A DNA stretch of 64,000 bases from assembly GCA_964622775.1 (NCBI GenBank), contig CAZUSO010000002.1, forward strand, positions 62,001-126,000. Direction: 5' to 3'. The position numbers were made by a program, and so were the translations under genes. The notes beneath the pieces were generated by a model. That model did not search any database, was not told the DNA's origin, and worked only from the letters and a program-made list of their open reading frames with translations. Shown here one piece after another: positions 34,257-44,356 of this stretch. Each line of letters opens with the position of its first letter. Positions within the stretch are counted from its first letter, which is position 1. The stretch comes from CAZUSO01 sp964622775. GTDB taxonomy: Bacteria; Bacteroidota; Bacteroidia; Chitinophagales; Chitinophagaceae.

Positions 34257-37200
34257 ATGAATAAATACTACAAAAAACCTCTGCAATGCTTAACAATTAT
34301 TTTTATCATCCTGTTAATTTGTATAAGCAACATTTCAGAGGCAACCACTTGTGAGAATGCAATTGGTATTACGCTGCCGGTTGCAGCCGGCACACCTGTT
34401 GCCTGCGGTACAGGTAATGATATTACCAGTAGCAATTCAGCCACTTGTGGATACATAGACTACCTGGGTGGACAGGAAGCGCTGTATGTGTTTGTGGCGG
34501 ATGGAAGCGGCAATATAACCATCGAATATTCCGGACAGGAATATTCCGGTATTTTTGTTTTTGATGGCTGCCCGTCCGGCGGCGCAGCCTGTATTGGTGC
34601 TACTGCAAGTGAACTGACTTCACAGTCTTTGACGGTCGCTGTTACCGCCGGGCAAACTTATTACGTAATGTTTGATACGTGGCCTTTCCCTGACAGCCCT
34701 TGTCCGGGCACATTCTCGATAACGGCGCCTCCATCTGCTCCGGCATGCAACGGAATACCGGGTCCGGTTATGGTTTCAGGTCCTGCATCCGTATGTGGAG
34801 GTACCGGATTTTCTCTTGCACTTTCCGGCGTTCCGGCAGAAAGCGGTTATACTTTTCAATGGTACAGCAGCCCTTCCGGAGCAGGAACCTTTACTCCCAT
34901 TGCAAATGCCATTTATTCCGGAGCAGGATTATCTCAAGATGCTCCTACCGATTATTATTGCATAATGACCTGCACCGCATCAGGTCAGAATGTTACCTCC
35001 AATACGTTTACGGTAAATATGAATACCGCTGAAAACTGCCTCTGTATTCCACAATACGAAGACGGCTGTTTATTTGGTGCGGAAATTGAACACTTCAGTC
35101 TGGCATCCATTAACAATATGACGGCAGGCAATTGTAGCAACTCACCTGCAGGTTACAGTGATTTCACGACTATCAGTACCAACCTGATGCAAGGACTAAG
35201 TTATGACGCCTCAATTACCGTTGGAAACTATGGAGATGCCGGCGTGTCCGTCTGGATTGACATGAATGACAACGGCGTTTTTGAATCTATAGAACGAATC
35301 GGCTTTGTAGAATATATTGCCTGGACGGGAAGCAGCGTTTCTGCTACCTTTCCAATAGATATCCCTTTGACAGCTCCCGTTGGTATTCACAGAATGCGGG
35401 TAAGAATGGGTGAATATGAGCAGGGATCAACCCTCAGTCCTTGTAATATTATCTGGTCGGGTGAATCAGAAGATTATTCTGTGAATATCATACCTGCTGT
35501 TTATTGTGCAGGCGCACCTACTGCGGGAATAGCGTCAGGACCTGCAACCGTTTGCGCAATGAATCCATTTACCTTATCGCTTAGCGGCCAGACCGTAGCA
35601 GTCAGCATCGTGGTTCAATGGCAGGAATCTCCCGCCGGCGCTAACACCTGGACTGATATTGCCGGTGCAATCAGCCTGAACTATAATTATGCTGCCGGCA
35701 TTTCAGAACCCATGGATTTCCGCTGTATCGTTACCTGTGATGCGAGCGGACAAAGTGCAACCAGCAATGTTATCTCCATTGGACTCAATGCAGCATTGGA
35801 TTGCTATTGCATTCCGGACTATGAGAACGGCTGTATGTACGGATATGAAATTACGAATGTCGCTTTAGAAAGTATAGACAATAACAGCACGGGAAATTGC
35901 AATTTTGATCCGGCAGGCTATTCTGATTATACTTATCTCAGCACTGACTTAATGCAGGGAGTCAGCTACGTTTCCACTATTAACGTTACTACGGATGCCT
36001 GGACGACATTAGGGATATCGCTATGGATTGATCTCAACGATGACGGGTTCTTTGATGCCTCAGAACGGCTTGGCATCTTTCCAATTGTAATGGAAAACGG
36101 TACCACCACTACCACCAATATCGACATTTCCAATACAGCGCCTGTGGGTCTGCATCGTATGCGGGTAAGAATGGTTGCGTATGAATCGGGCGCAACACTT
36201 GATCCCTGTGCGTTCTACTGGGATGGGGAAGCAGAAGATTATATGGTGAATATCATTCCGCAACCGGATTGCGGAACGGTTACTTTTCCCTTGGATGTTG
36301 CAGCTAATTCCGCACCAACCAGCCTGTGTGGAAGCGGAGATCTCACCCTTTCGCTGAATCAGGTAATGCCTGTTGCGACGGGCATTACCTACCAATGGCA
36401 AAGTGCTGCAACCGAAACCGGGACTTATACTGACATCGGCACGGAAAGCAGTTCGCCATCCTTATCTTATAATACCTCCAGCTCCAACTGGTATGTTTGC
36501 CAGGTTAAGTGCAACGGAAGCACCATCCTTACTTCGGCGCCGGTATATGTGGAAGCTGTAGGTGTAGAACTGCCGGTAGCTAACGAAGGACAACATTGCG
36601 GCCCGGGAGAAGTCATGCTAACCGGAACCGTTTCTTCAGGAACAATTTTCTGGTATGAAAATTCCATTGGCGGTACTCCGGTAGCGACGGGAAATACGTT
36701 TATAACACCCGTATTGAGCGCTACAACCACTTATTACGTAGCAGCCGGTGTATTCCCGTCAATATATGCAGCCGTGGGTGCCGGAAGCTCCAGTGCCAAT
36801 ACCGGCGATGTAAGCCCTTTCACTTACAATGCAGGCGGGTATAAACATCAGTATATTATTCCGGCCAGTGAATTAATTGCCATGGGTGCTACTGCCGGAA
36901 CCATCAACAGCATTGGGGTGGATGTGGTTAACAATTCGTCCAATATGATATTTAACGACTTTTCTGTATATGCCGGAACAACCGGCGCTACACAATTTAC
37001 CGGAAGTTGGATTTCCGGTCTGACCAATGTTTTCAACGCTACAAATTATCAACCAACAACCGGTATTAATACGTTTACATTTAGCACTTCCATACCATGG
37101 GACGGCGCTTCCAATATTGTTATTCAAACTTGCTTCAACAATCAGGATGGGGGCAATGTCTCGGTTAGCGTTAAAAACGATGCAACTGGTTCCCCTGCTC

Positions 37201-38285
37201 ATATTTACGGGTTCAGCTATAGTTCTACAAATGATCAGTGCGATATAACGGATAACGGCCCTTACCAGCAAAACCGCAGGCCACAGTTTTATTTTGATAT
37301 TACGGGTTGTGAGACAACACGCCAACCGGTCAATGCCTATATCCGGGATATCCCGGTTGTGGATTTAGGGCCGGATGAATCCGTTTGTGGGGATGCCAGC
37401 CAGCAACTTACGATGAATGCCGGAAATCCGGGTAGCACTTACCTTTGGGATGACGGCAGCAGCAATCAGACCAGAACGATTTCCCAGTCAGGGACTTATT
37501 ATGTTTCCGTTACTAATGAATACGGATGCGTGGCTTCCGATACCACGCATAAAGATCTCCTGCTTTCCCCATTGGTGAATTTGGGAAATGACACTACCAT
37601 TTGCGACGGGGTGGCGCTGACATTAAATGCCGGCGACCAGGGTGTGTCCTATTACTGGAACACCGGTGAAACAACGCCTGAGATTACGGTGGATCTCTCC
37701 GGTCAGTACGTAGTAATCGTAACCAATGCCGGAAATTGTGCTGTTGCGGATACGATTAATGTAGCGGTAAATGGTGAAATGCCCTCTATTGACGCAATCC
37801 TCGTGACTAATGCAGGCCCATACACCTTCAATTTTGATACTTACAATGCTGAAGGAAATATCCTGGAATACACTTGGGATTTTGGAGATGAAACACCGGT
37901 GAGCCATTCACTCAGTCCAACCCATACCTATGAAACCTCCGGCAATTATTCCGTTACGCTAACCCTGACTACGGCAGACTGCGGATTGCTAAGCTACTAT
38001 ACCTCTATCCATATAGTGGGTATCGGAGACATTACGGTAGATGACAATACTCTGAAAGTTTTTCCGAACCCGGCGAAAGAAACCATTACGATTGAAAATA
38101 ACGGTAATTTCTCTATAGAGGAATTGTCGGTAATCAATACGCTGGGTCAGGTGGTTCATACCGAAAAATCAGTCCGTCCGCATACGCATACGCTTAATCT
38201 CTCCGGCTATGCAAATGGTCTTTATTCTATACGAATAAAAACAGATCATGGCGTTGTTACCCGGAAATTTGAAGTGCTAAAATAA
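34257..38285 (+). CDS. Large T9SS-secreted surface protein with GEVED and PKD domains
   Basis: From ATG 34257 (a TTG 21 bp earlier is less likely) the 1342-residue protein has a signal peptide (about 1-30, ending SEA), a jelly-roll-like region, and two GEVED repeats (about 260-410 and 515-670), each with a calcium-type WIDMNDNGVF/WIDLNDDGFF strand and the closing GESEDYSVNI/GEAEDYMVNI. Ig-like and cysteine-containing modules follow, then a PKD domain (about 1185-1260, YTWDFGDETP) and a T9SS type A sorting domain (KVFPNPAKETITIENN). No catalytic motif is visible, so an adhesin or structural surface role is inferred. It stands alone between two terminators. Confidence 0.88.
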   Translation: MNKYYKKPLQCLTIIFIILLICISNISEATTCENAIGITLPVAAGTPVACGTGNDITSSNSATCGYIDYLGGQEALYVFVADGSGNITIEYSGQEYSGIFVFDGCPSGGAACIGATASELTSQSLTVAVTAGQTYYVMFDTWPFPDSPCPGTFSITAPPSAPACNGIPGPVMVSGPASVCGGTGFSLALSGVPAESGYTFQWYSSPSGAGTFTPIANAIYSGAGLSQDAPTDYYCIMTCTASGQNVTSNTFTVNMNTAENCLCIPQYEDGCLFGAEIEHFSLASINNMTAGNCSNSPAGYSDFTTISTNLMQGLSYDASITVGNYGDAGVSVWIDMNDNGVFESIERIGFVEYIAWTGSSVSATFPIDIPLTAPVGIHRMRVRMGEYEQGSTLSPCNIIWSGESEDYSVNIIPAVYCAGAPTAGIASGPATVCAMNPFTLSLSGQTVAVSIVVQWQESPAGANTWTDIAGAISLNYNYAAGISEPMDFRCIVTCDASGQSATSNVISIGLNAALDCYCIPDYENGCMYGYEITNVALESIDNNSTGNCNFDPAGYSDYTYLSTDLMQGVSYVSTINVTTDAWTTLGISLWIDLNDDGFFDASERLGIFPIVMENGTTTTTNIDISNTAPVGLHRMRVRMVAYESGATLDPCAFYWDGEAEDYMVNIIPQPDCGTVTFPLDVAANSAPTSLCGSGDLTLSLNQVMPVATGITYQWQSAATETGTYTDIGTESSSPSLSYNTSSSNWYVCQVKCNGSTILTSAPVYVEAVGVELPVANEGQHCGPGEVMLTGTVSSGTIFWYENSIGGTPVATGNTFITPVLSATTTYYVAAGVFPSIYAAVGAGSSSANTGDVSPFTYNAGGYKHQYIIPASELIAMGATAGTINSIGVDVVNNSSNMIFNDFSVYAGTTGATQFTGSWISGLTNVFNATNYQPTTGINTFTFSTSIPWDGASNIVIQTCFNNQDGGNVSVSVKNDATGSPAHIYGFSYSSTNDQCDITDNGPYQQNRRPQFYFDITGCETTRQPVNAYIRDIPVVDLGPDESVCGDASQQLTMNAGNPGSTYLWDDGSSNQTRTISQSGTYYVSVTNEYGCVASDTTHKDLLLSPLVNLGNDTTICDGVALTLNAGDQGVSYYWNTGETTPEITVDLSGQYVVIVTNAGNCAVADTINVAVNGEMPSIDAILVTNAGPYTFNFDTYNAEGNILEYTWDFGDETPVSHSLSPTHTYETSGNYSVTLTLTTADCGLLSYYTSIHIVGIGDITVDDNTLKVFPNPAKETITIENNGNFSIEELSVINTLGQVVHTEKSVRPHTHTLNLSGYANGLYSIRIKTDHGVVTRKFEVLK

Positions 38286-38304
38286 TCTTCTTAAAACAAT
38301 GCTC

Positions 38305-38341
38305 AAAAGGCTGTTCCAAAAACCGGGCAGCCTTTTGCTTT
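38305..38341 (+). terminator. Terminator after the GEVED protein
   Basis: AAAAGGCTG (38305-38313) pairs with CAGCCTTTT (38328-38336) and is followed by GCTTTT. Confidence 0.6.
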
Positions 38342-38479
38342 TATCAATGCACGGAAAATTCGTTTCCAAAAACAAGAGTTATTATACTGTTCCCCCTAAT
38401 TCATGATGTGATGACAGTCTGATACGCGTCTGTTGTCATTTCCATTGGCAAACGAACTACGGAGATCTTGTAGTACTAA

Positions 38480-38790
38480 AATTCTGATCAAGTTCCGCTG
38501 TAACCTGGTATATTCTTAGTTGTGACGAAAAAAATGTGATGCCATTTTACGTGCGGCAAAAAATGTGGCATCACGACTGAAATGAAAATCATGTAGCGTA
38601 ACGGAGTGATTTTAATAGAGTGGAGCATTAAAAATCGGTGAAGCCCAATACCCCAGGAGGGTCGTGAGGGGACAATGCAGGATGTGATGACGACACAAGG
38701 AAGGAGGTGAAAACTTCTTGAAGAGAATGACGAAAAGAAGTGTGCCGTCATTGTAATGCAAAGATTTGGGAGGTATCCGGATGTACCGCC
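38480..38790. repeat. Dispersed intergenic repeat copy, reverse orientation
   Basis: Read on the minus strand this gap contains the blocks TTTTTAATGCTCCACTCTAT and TTACGCTACATGATTTTCAT also found at 41595-41630 and 24500-24530, and the CATCACATCCTG block of the 24480 region. It contains a palindromic GTGATGCCA-TGGCATCAC pair. The remaining 38342-38480 shows nothing I can name. Confidence 0.6.
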
Positions 38791-38814
38791 TGACAGAATA
38801 ATAAAAAAATCGTT

Positions 38815-38822
38815 TATTTTTG
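38815..38822 (+). promoter_or_regulatory. -7 promoter box of the hemolysin-family gene
   Basis: TATTTTTG matches TAnnTTTG and ends four bases before the ATG at 38827, implying a leaderless transcript. Confidence 0.45.
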
Positions 38823-38826
38823 GGTC

Positions 38827-40113
38827 ATGGCAGATATCTGGATTTATACAATAGCCGCTTCATGCTGTTTGATATTTATGATCATTATTTCCGGGCTGGA
38901 ATACTCCTGGCTCACTTCCAATCCGTTGACCATTGAGTTGAAACGCAAACAGGGGCGTAGTTCCAGCTTAGTGCTGGGCAGTTTTTTCGACAATCCCGAA
39001 TCGTTTTGGCGCACAACGGTCATCACTTTTTATATTCTCTTAGTCATCTTCTGCTTCTTATTTACCCGCATTACTCAGGAACTGTTCGAGATGTATCCAC
39101 GCTCGGTCATTTCCAGCTATTTATTAGCATACCAGTATCCGCGGATGGTGCTGGATTTGCTGCTTTGTACTTTCATCATTCTTTTCTCAGTAGGCATTAT
39201 CAGTAAGCGCATCTTTGAGGTCAACCCCGAAGGTAAGCTCAACACCTGGTCGGGATTTATCAACCTGCTCCGGTCAGTGCTTAACCCGATTGCATCCGGG
39301 TTGACCGGCATTTCCGAGTTTATCCTGAAATATCTTTTCAACGTACGAATCAGTAAAAAAGAAACCATCTTTGAACGGATCAATCCTGACCAGTTCGAGC
39401 GTCAGTCCATGCAGGGGCATGAAGACAGCGAGGAAATGAACAAAGAGCTTTTTCAACGGGCTTTACGGCTTACCCAGGTAAAGGTGCGGAATTGTCTTAC
39501 TCCCCGCAACGAGGTCACGGCAGTAAGCATCAATACGTCTATTAAGGATCTCAAGGAAAAATTTATGGAAACCAAGCTTTCCAAGATTGTCATCTTTGAC
39601 GAAAGCCTTGACCAGATTGAAGGTTATGTGTATCACTTAGACATGAACAACCGCCCTGCTCAGATAAAGGATATCCTCCATCCGATCCCGGCCGTTCCGG
39701 AAACGATGAGCGCGATGGACCTGATGCGGCTCTTTTCGAAAGAGCGCAAAAGTATTGCCTGGGTTGTGGATGAGTTTGGAGGCACTGCAGGTTTTGTAGC
39801 CGTGGATGATGTATTGGAAGAGGTTTTTGGAAATATCAAGGATGAATACGATATTGAAGAATATACGGAAAACCGTATCGGCGAAAATGAATATTTAGTT
39901 TCCGGCAGACTGAAGCTCAGTTATCTTAATGAAAAATACGACCTGGGATTTCCTACACAGGAAGCGGAAACACTTTCTGGCTTTATCATTACCAATTACG
40001 AAACCATCCCCCGTCAAAAGGAGCGAATCGTAATAGGCAATTATGAGTTTGAAATTCTTTTGGTAACCGAGACCAAGATTGAAACAGTCAGGATGAAGGA
40101 TCTGCGTCGTTAA
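38827..40113 (+). CDS. Hemolysin-family CNNM/CBS-domain membrane protein (GldE-like)
   Basis: The 428-residue protein has an N-terminal CNNM/DUF21-type membrane domain with three to four helices (about 5-30, 60-85, 110-130), a cytoplasmic pair of CBS domains (about 215-335, with VRNCLTPRNEVTAVSI and WVVDEFGGTAGFVAVDDVLE) and a CorC_HlyC C-terminal domain (about 345-425, GENEYLVSGRLKLSYLNEKY). Family members move or sense Mg2+/Co2+; the gliding protein GldE is one of them. A gliding role cannot be claimed from sequence alone. Its 3' end overlaps the convergent ketosynthase gene by 26 bp. Confidence 0.88.
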   Translation: MADIWIYTIAASCCLIFMIIISGLEYSWLTSNPLTIELKRKQGRSSSLVLGSFFDNPESFWRTTVITFYILLVIFCFLFTRITQELFEMYPRSVISSYLLAYQYPRMVLDLLLCTFIILFSVGIISKRIFEVNPEGKLNTWSGFINLLRSVLNPIASGLTGISEFILKYLFNVRISKKETIFERINPDQFERQSMQGHEDSEEMNKELFQRALRLTQVKVRNCLTPRNEVTAVSINTSIKDLKEKFMETKLSKIVIFDESLDQIEGYVYHLDMNNRPAQIKDILHPIPAVPETMSAMDLMRLFSKERKSIAWVVDEFGGTAGFVAVDDVLEEVFGNIKDEYDIEEYTENRIGENEYLVSGRLKLSYLNEKYDLGFPTQEAETLSGFIITNYETIPRQKERIVIGNYEFEILLVTETKIETVRMKDLRR

Positions 40114-41254
40114 AGAATGGTGTTGCCTTTACCCAAACAAGCGCTGCATTGCAGCCGCCAAATCCGGAAGCCGTTTTTAATACCGTATTTAAATCTGCTG
40201 TACTGGTTTCCCGCGTTATATTCACCGGAACCGGCAGGCTTGATTCTTTAAAGCCAGGCGACGCGATCAGTTTATTTTCCTGCATCGCACGGCAGGCCAT
40301 TATGCTTTCGATAATTCCTGCAGCGCCCAGCGTGTGTCCTGCATACGCCTTGAGACTATGCAGCGGCGCTTTGGAAACGCCGGCCATATGGAGGGCTTTG
40401 GCTTCCATCTCATCATTATACAAGGTTGCCGTGCCATGTGCCGCAATCATATCAATCTCCTGTGGTGCGATACGAGCTTCCTGCATAGCGGCCGTTATAG
40501 CGCAGGCTAATTCCTTCCCGGTACGCGAGGGACCGGAGAGGTGATTGGCATCATTACTGACCGCACCGCCCGCAAGCCGTACCGAAGTTTGTGCTTGTGT
40601 GGACAGTACGATGCAGGCTGCAGCTTCTCCGAGATTAATCCCCTTGCGATCCTTGTCAAAGGGTTTGCAAATTTCGGGAGCTATGGCCTGAAAGGATTGA
40701 AATCCGGATAGCACAAAAGCGCTTAGACGATCTGCACCAATTACAACAGCCTCTTTGTACATGCCCTGCTCCAATAATCTTTTTGCGGTGATCAATGCCA
40801 GGGACCCCGAAATGCATGCCGTAGAAACAATGATTGGGGTATTGGGATTTTGAAAATATTGCTGAATGATTTTTGCGGAAGTGCTCAACTGGATCCGCTC
40901 ATCATCCCATTCGCCAAGCTGCTCAATATTCCCTTTGGTTGCGGAAAGGATGATAATACAATCCCTGGAATGGATATGGACAGTCGCATTGGCTAATGCT
41001 TCCTGCATCGCTGCAATGCACATGGCTTCAAAGCGGGTGAAATCAGGTTCGGGAAAATGCGACTCAAGCCATTGCATCTGTTCCTCCGGCAATTTAGATG
41101 CATAAAACGGCTGTGAAAACCCTGCTTCTTCATGATGCAGGGTTACCGCAGAGCGTTGCTGCATAACATGTTCAAATGCTGCTGTGGCACTCTTGCCTAA
41201 TGGACTGAACAGCCCGTCTGAAACATAAAAAACTGCTTTCAAAATAAAGTTCAA
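40088..41254 (-). CDS. Beta-ketoacyl-ACP synthase (KAS I/II-like)
   Basis: The 388-residue thiolase-fold enzyme has the Cys-His-His triad of elongating ketosynthases: C147 in VSTACISGS, the His of AAHGTATLYND and that of AYAGHTLGAAG. It condenses malonyl-ACP with an acyl chain. It is shorter and more diverged than FabF and lies near a hotdog dehydratase and an LpxL-like acyltransferase, a combination typical of aryl-polyene/flexirubin loci in Bacteroidota. That pathway assignment is inference because the ACPs, aryl-forming enzymes and DarA/DarB are not here. A repeat of about 350 bp separates it from the dehydratase gene. Confidence 0.88.
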   Translation of the reverse strand: MNFILKAVFYVSDGLFSPLGKSATAAFEHVMQQRSAVTLHHEEAGFSQPFYASKLPEEQMQWLESHFPEPDFTRFEAMCIAAMQEALANATVHIHSRDCIIILSATKGNIEQLGEWDDERIQLSTSAKIIQQYFQNPNTPIIVSTACISGSLALITAKRLLEQGMYKEAVVIGADRLSAFVLSGFQSFQAIAPEICKPFDKDRKGINLGEAAACIVLSTQAQTSVRLAGGAVSNDANHLSGPSRTGKELACAITAAMQEARIAPQEIDMIAAHGTATLYNDEMEAKALHMAGVSKAPLHSLKAYAGHTLGAAGIIESIMACRAMQENKLIASPGFKESSLPVPVNITRETSTADLNTVLKTASGFGGCNAALVWVKATPFFNDADPSS

Positions 41255-41372
41255 TAATTTAAACAGCTGGAGGTTTCTTCAATAATTTGTTGATATCCTC
41301 TTTCCAATAATTAACACATCTTAAACTCGGGATATGACTATCCGGTATGGTTTGCAAGCCTTGCTGCAAGGC

Positions 41373-41724
41373 GGGTACTCATTCCAAATTGTCGCATTAC
41401 AATGGCGTCATATTTTTTCATCTCCTTCCATGTGTCATCATCTCGACTAAGAAAATTCCGGATTACGGAATAATCCGATCAGAATTTTCGCATGGAGTGA
41501 TCTCCTGCTGCGTTTGGAATAGCATCTTCTTTAATACCGCCTCCTTTCAATATGTCCGGGAGATTGAGTTTCACTGATTTTCAATGCTCCACTCCATTAC
41601 AACCACGCCACTGCGCTACATGATTATAATTTCAGTCAAGCTTTTCTCACCGAAAGTAAATTAAATGACACCATATTTTTTGCCGTACCAACAACCATAG
41701 GTGCGACCTGTTTAGGATGCACCC
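41373..41724. repeat. Long copy of the dispersed repeat with terminal inverted repeats
   Basis: The copy begins GGGTACTCATTCCAAATTGT (41373) and ends GTTTAGGATGCACCC (41724); the ends are related to those of the MITE-like element at 5208. GCAAGG occurs just outside both ends (41366-41371 and 41725-41730), a possible but imperfect target duplication. Inside are the GACTAAGAAAATTCCGGATT block, the TTTTCAATGCTCCACTCCAT block and the GCGCTACATGATT block shared with other gaps. No gene is present in 41255-41745. Confidence 0.65.
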
Positions 41725-41745
41725 GCAAGGTAGTCTTCAGATTGT

Positions 41746-42138
41746 TTATTGCAAAAAAATTTTAAATTCCGCGGCAGCAATCAGCTTATTATTCAACCGG
41801 ATTTCCGCCTGCACGATATGCGCCTGCATGACCTGATGTAAAAAAATTACCCTTGTCTGAACCTGGTCGCCGACTGAAGGTAGTTCAGTAATCTTTAAGT
41901 TCTTAATTGCGCCGATAAACCCAACCGGAGCCGGCTTCCCTTCCAGAGCTGACCGGTATCCGGTTCCGGCAGCGGCAGTTTGCGCCATGTTTTCGATAAG
42001 TCCCGGTTCGGTAAATTGATTATTTTCAACAAAAAGATGTCCTTCCCGAATGATAAATGCAGTAAGGGTAAACTCTTCGGTGGCTGATATCAGCTCATCA
42101 ATCATTTCAAACGGTGGCGCCTGGGGAATGTATTGCAT
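41746..42138 (-). CDS. FabZ-like hotdog 3-hydroxyacyl-ACP dehydratase
   Basis: The 130-residue single hotdog domain begins YIPQAPPFEMIDELI, as FabZ-like proteins do (usually PHR-PPF), with a central ENNQFTEPGLIENMAQTAAA helix; the Glu in GLIENMAQ is the FabZ catalytic acid position, and the histidine is shifted or missing because the usual PH-FPG is replaced by QFTEPG. It would dehydrate 3-hydroxyacyl-ACP or serve as a related thioester enzyme. The gene starts 3 bp after the acyltransferase stop, so the two are translationally linked. Together with the ketosynthase it suggests an unusual lipid or polyene pathway. Confidence 0.75.
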   Translation of the reverse strand: MQYIPQAPPFEMIDELISATEEFTLTAFIIREGHLFVENNQFTEPGLIENMAQTAAAGTGYRSALEGKPAPVGFIGAIKNLKITELPSVGDQVQTRVIFLHQVMQAHIVQAEIRLNNKLIAAAEFKIFLQ

Positions 42139-42141
42139 ATA

Positions 42142-43044
42142 TCAGGAAATTAATTCCGTTTCCGTATTCTTTTCCCAAAAGTCGTAATAATTAAACCATT
42201 GTTCGGGATATTTTTTTACATAGACTTCTAACAATTGCACATAGTCTTCCAGCATAGCCTGTGCCCCGGTCAGGCCGCGCCCGGCGTAGGTCTTTGGCCG
42301 GAACCCGTAAAAATGATACCGGTAACTGGATTTTTTAAAGGCAAAAACGAAACAAACCGGGGCATTGAGCTTGCTCGCCAGTACGAATGGCCCTAAGGGA
42401 AATAAAGCGGATTCGCCCAAAAAGTCATGAGCAATGGTTCTGTTCCCCGGCAGATAACGATCGGCATGGATGCAAATCAGTTCATTACGCTGCAGTGCGG
42501 CGGACATTTCGTAAATATGGGAAAGGTCTTCGCGAACGTAAATAATATTAAAGGTCTTCGGGCCGGTAACCTGGTCCAGATAGGCTTTGAGTTGCTGCGC
42601 CTCTCCGTCGTACATAACGATATTGATTATAGTATTGTAGCGTTTCAGCAAATGTCCGGCCATTTCGTAATTACCCAGATGCGCACTCACTAAGATACCG
42701 CCCTTTCCGCCCTGAGCCAGTTCGTTGAGGTATTCCTCGCCGGTACGTTCTACCGAAAGTGACGTTTCCACACCACTCATGGTAGCAATTTTATCAATTA
42801 TGGTCTGCCCGAATATTTCAATATTCCGGCTAATGAGTCGTCGGGATTCCTTTCCGGAGTAATGCAACCGTTCCTTATAAAAGGATCTTAACGCAGTCGT
42901 TACACGAGGCGCCATCCAGATATAATACAGCTTCACCAATTTGAGTAAGACGTATGCCGACCTTAAGCCGCCTGTTTTCAGCAGTGCAATAAAGATGCGG
43001 TATCCTAATGTTGTGCCTTTCGATCGGCCATCCCATTGTGACAT
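42142..43044 (-). CDS. LpxL/HtrB-like acyltransferase
   Basis: The 300-residue membrane-associated enzyme shows the HX4E catalytic motif of lysophospholipid/lipid A acyltransferases in SAHLGNYEMAG (H122, E127). An N-terminal hydrophobic/basic segment (about 15-50) and ICIHADRYLPGNRT, the substrate-binding block, are typical. Lipid A late acylation is the usual role; similar enzymes occur in aryl-polyene/flexirubin clusters, where they attach the polyene. The direct coupling to the dehydratase gene favours the latter, but lipid A cannot be excluded. Confidence 0.83.
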   Translation of the reverse strand: MSQWDGRSKGTTLGYRIFIALLKTGGLRSAYVLLKLVKLYYIWMAPRVTTALRSFYKERLHYSGKESRRLISRNIEIFGQTIIDKIATMSGVETSLSVERTGEEYLNELAQGGKGGILVSAHLGNYEMAGHLLKRYNTIINIVMYDGEAQQLKAYLDQVTGPKTFNIIYVREDLSHIYEMSAALQRNELICIHADRYLPGNRTIAHDFLGESALFPLGPFVLASKLNAPVCFVFAFKKSSYRYHFYGFRPKTYAGRGLTGAQAMLEDYVQLLEVYVKKYPEQWFNYYDFWEKNTETELIS

Positions 43045-43065
43045 GGAGTAAGAAAATTTTTCGGA

Positions 43066-44259
43066 CTAAGGTATGATTTCGAGAACACCATTATTCATCC
43101 GGAAGTCTTTGGGAAAATCGGAATAGCTCCATTTACCGATAATGGTTCCACCCTTAATCAGCATCAGGCCGGGGTTACTGCGCATGGCGGTCTTGGAAAC
43201 CGTACCGTCTAATTGAAATGCATCAGCTACCAGTTTGTATTTTGCTTTAAAGGCCATTGTTCTTTCCGGGCTGCCCGATGATAGAATAAAGAATCCAACC
43301 ATCTCACCCTGATAAGCACGCGCCATCAGCTTTTGAATTCGATCCATATTCTTCAGGCTTGCATGATCCACATCTTTTATAAAAAATAAGAAGTTGTACC
43401 CGGGTTCTTTTAATAAGGCTTCCGTATAGTCATTTCCTTCATAATCCGTAACGGCAAAATCGGTGATGAGCGGTGTGGCATTACCTTTTTTAATGAGCTT
43501 TGATTTTGTATCCGTCACGTTCAGGTTCCACAGGGTAGAATCTGCAAGAAAAGCATCCTGCGAAATTTCCATTTGCTTTCCATCTTTTTCATAAGTAATT
43601 ACCGTTTCATAAACATCGGGCTGAGCGCCTGGCGGCACCTGCATTTTTTCCCAGATATTGTTCCCGGTTTTGTAAGGCAAACAATCTACAAAAGGCAAAT
43701 GGCGTAAGGCATACCACTGTATCGCCAAAGCGGCCAGCAAACCTGCGATTATGAGGGATATATTCAACCGGAAGGCAAATAGCGGGCGAATATATTTTCT
43801 GAAAATGAGCAAAATAATCACCAATACCAGCAATAATAAATCCTTCAGAAAGCTTTGCATTGCTGTCAGCGGGATACAGTCACCAAAGCAGCCGCATTTA
43901 AGTTCAAGGCCGGTGTGATGCTCATACCAGATTGCATAGCCGGTGAGGTAAGCAAAGAACAGCATCAGCAACAGGAGCAGGATAGAAAAAAATTTGAATC
44001 CGTAGCCCAGCAGAAGAGCTACTCCCGCAATGATTTCAAAAGTAATGACTGCGATAGAAAGGGAAAATGCATAAGGCGAGAACACGGTCATATCCCACAA
44101 TTCAAAAAACTCCTGCATCTTATAAGCCAGTCCGGAAGGATCGTTGGCCTTAATAAGGCCGGAGAATATAAATAAAATGCCCACGAAAACGCGAATGAAC
44201 TGCAAAGCGTAAAAGCCGGGAGAACGATTGGAATCAGTACGAACAGTAGTAATGCTCAT
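43066..44259 (-). CDS. DoxX-type membrane protein of the BT_3928 family
   Basis: The 397-residue protein has four to five transmembrane helices (about 18-36, 60-85, 90-110, 130-155, 165-185) with the DoxX/MauE-like FIRVFVGILFIFSGLIKAND start and a conserved LKCGCFGDC motif, followed by a C-terminal soluble domain (about 200-397) resembling a thioredoxin-like fold. BT_3928-like proteins are found in many Bacteroidota next to DUF1599 genes, as is nearly the case here (the K+ channel gene intervenes). The role may be thiol redox or quinone-linked; that is not shown. Confidence 0.8.
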   Translation of the reverse strand: MSITTVRTDSNRSPGFYALQFIRVFVGILFIFSGLIKANDPSGLAYKMQEFFELWDMTVFSPYAFSLSIAVITFEIIAGVALLLGYGFKFFSILLLLLMLFFAYLTGYAIWYEHHTGLELKCGCFGDCIPLTAMQSFLKDLLLLVLVIILLIFRKYIRPLFAFRLNISLIIAGLLAALAIQWYALRHLPFVDCLPYKTGNNIWEKMQVPPGAQPDVYETVITYEKDGKQMEISQDAFLADSTLWNLNVTDTKSKLIKKGNATPLITDFAVTDYEGNDYTEALLKEPGYNFLFFIKDVDHASLKNMDRIQKLMARAYQGEMVGFFILSSGSPERTMAFKAKYKLVADAFQLDGTVSKTAMRSNPGLMLIKGGTIIGKWSYSDFPKDFRMNNGVLEIIP

Positions 44260-44356
44260 TATTATTAATGTTTTTTGAGGTAAGCAAAAATAATCTTTAA
44301 GTGGATAAATCCCATTTAAGCAGAGGTTAATGATTGCCGCAATTCAACCTGCCTGA

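Noticed and set aside
38488..38751. 87-codon minus-strand frame
   Set aside because: It is composed of repeat blocks; no start signal.
41347..41577. 76-codon frame in the gap after the ketosynthase
   Set aside because: It lies in the repeat with terminal inverted repeats.
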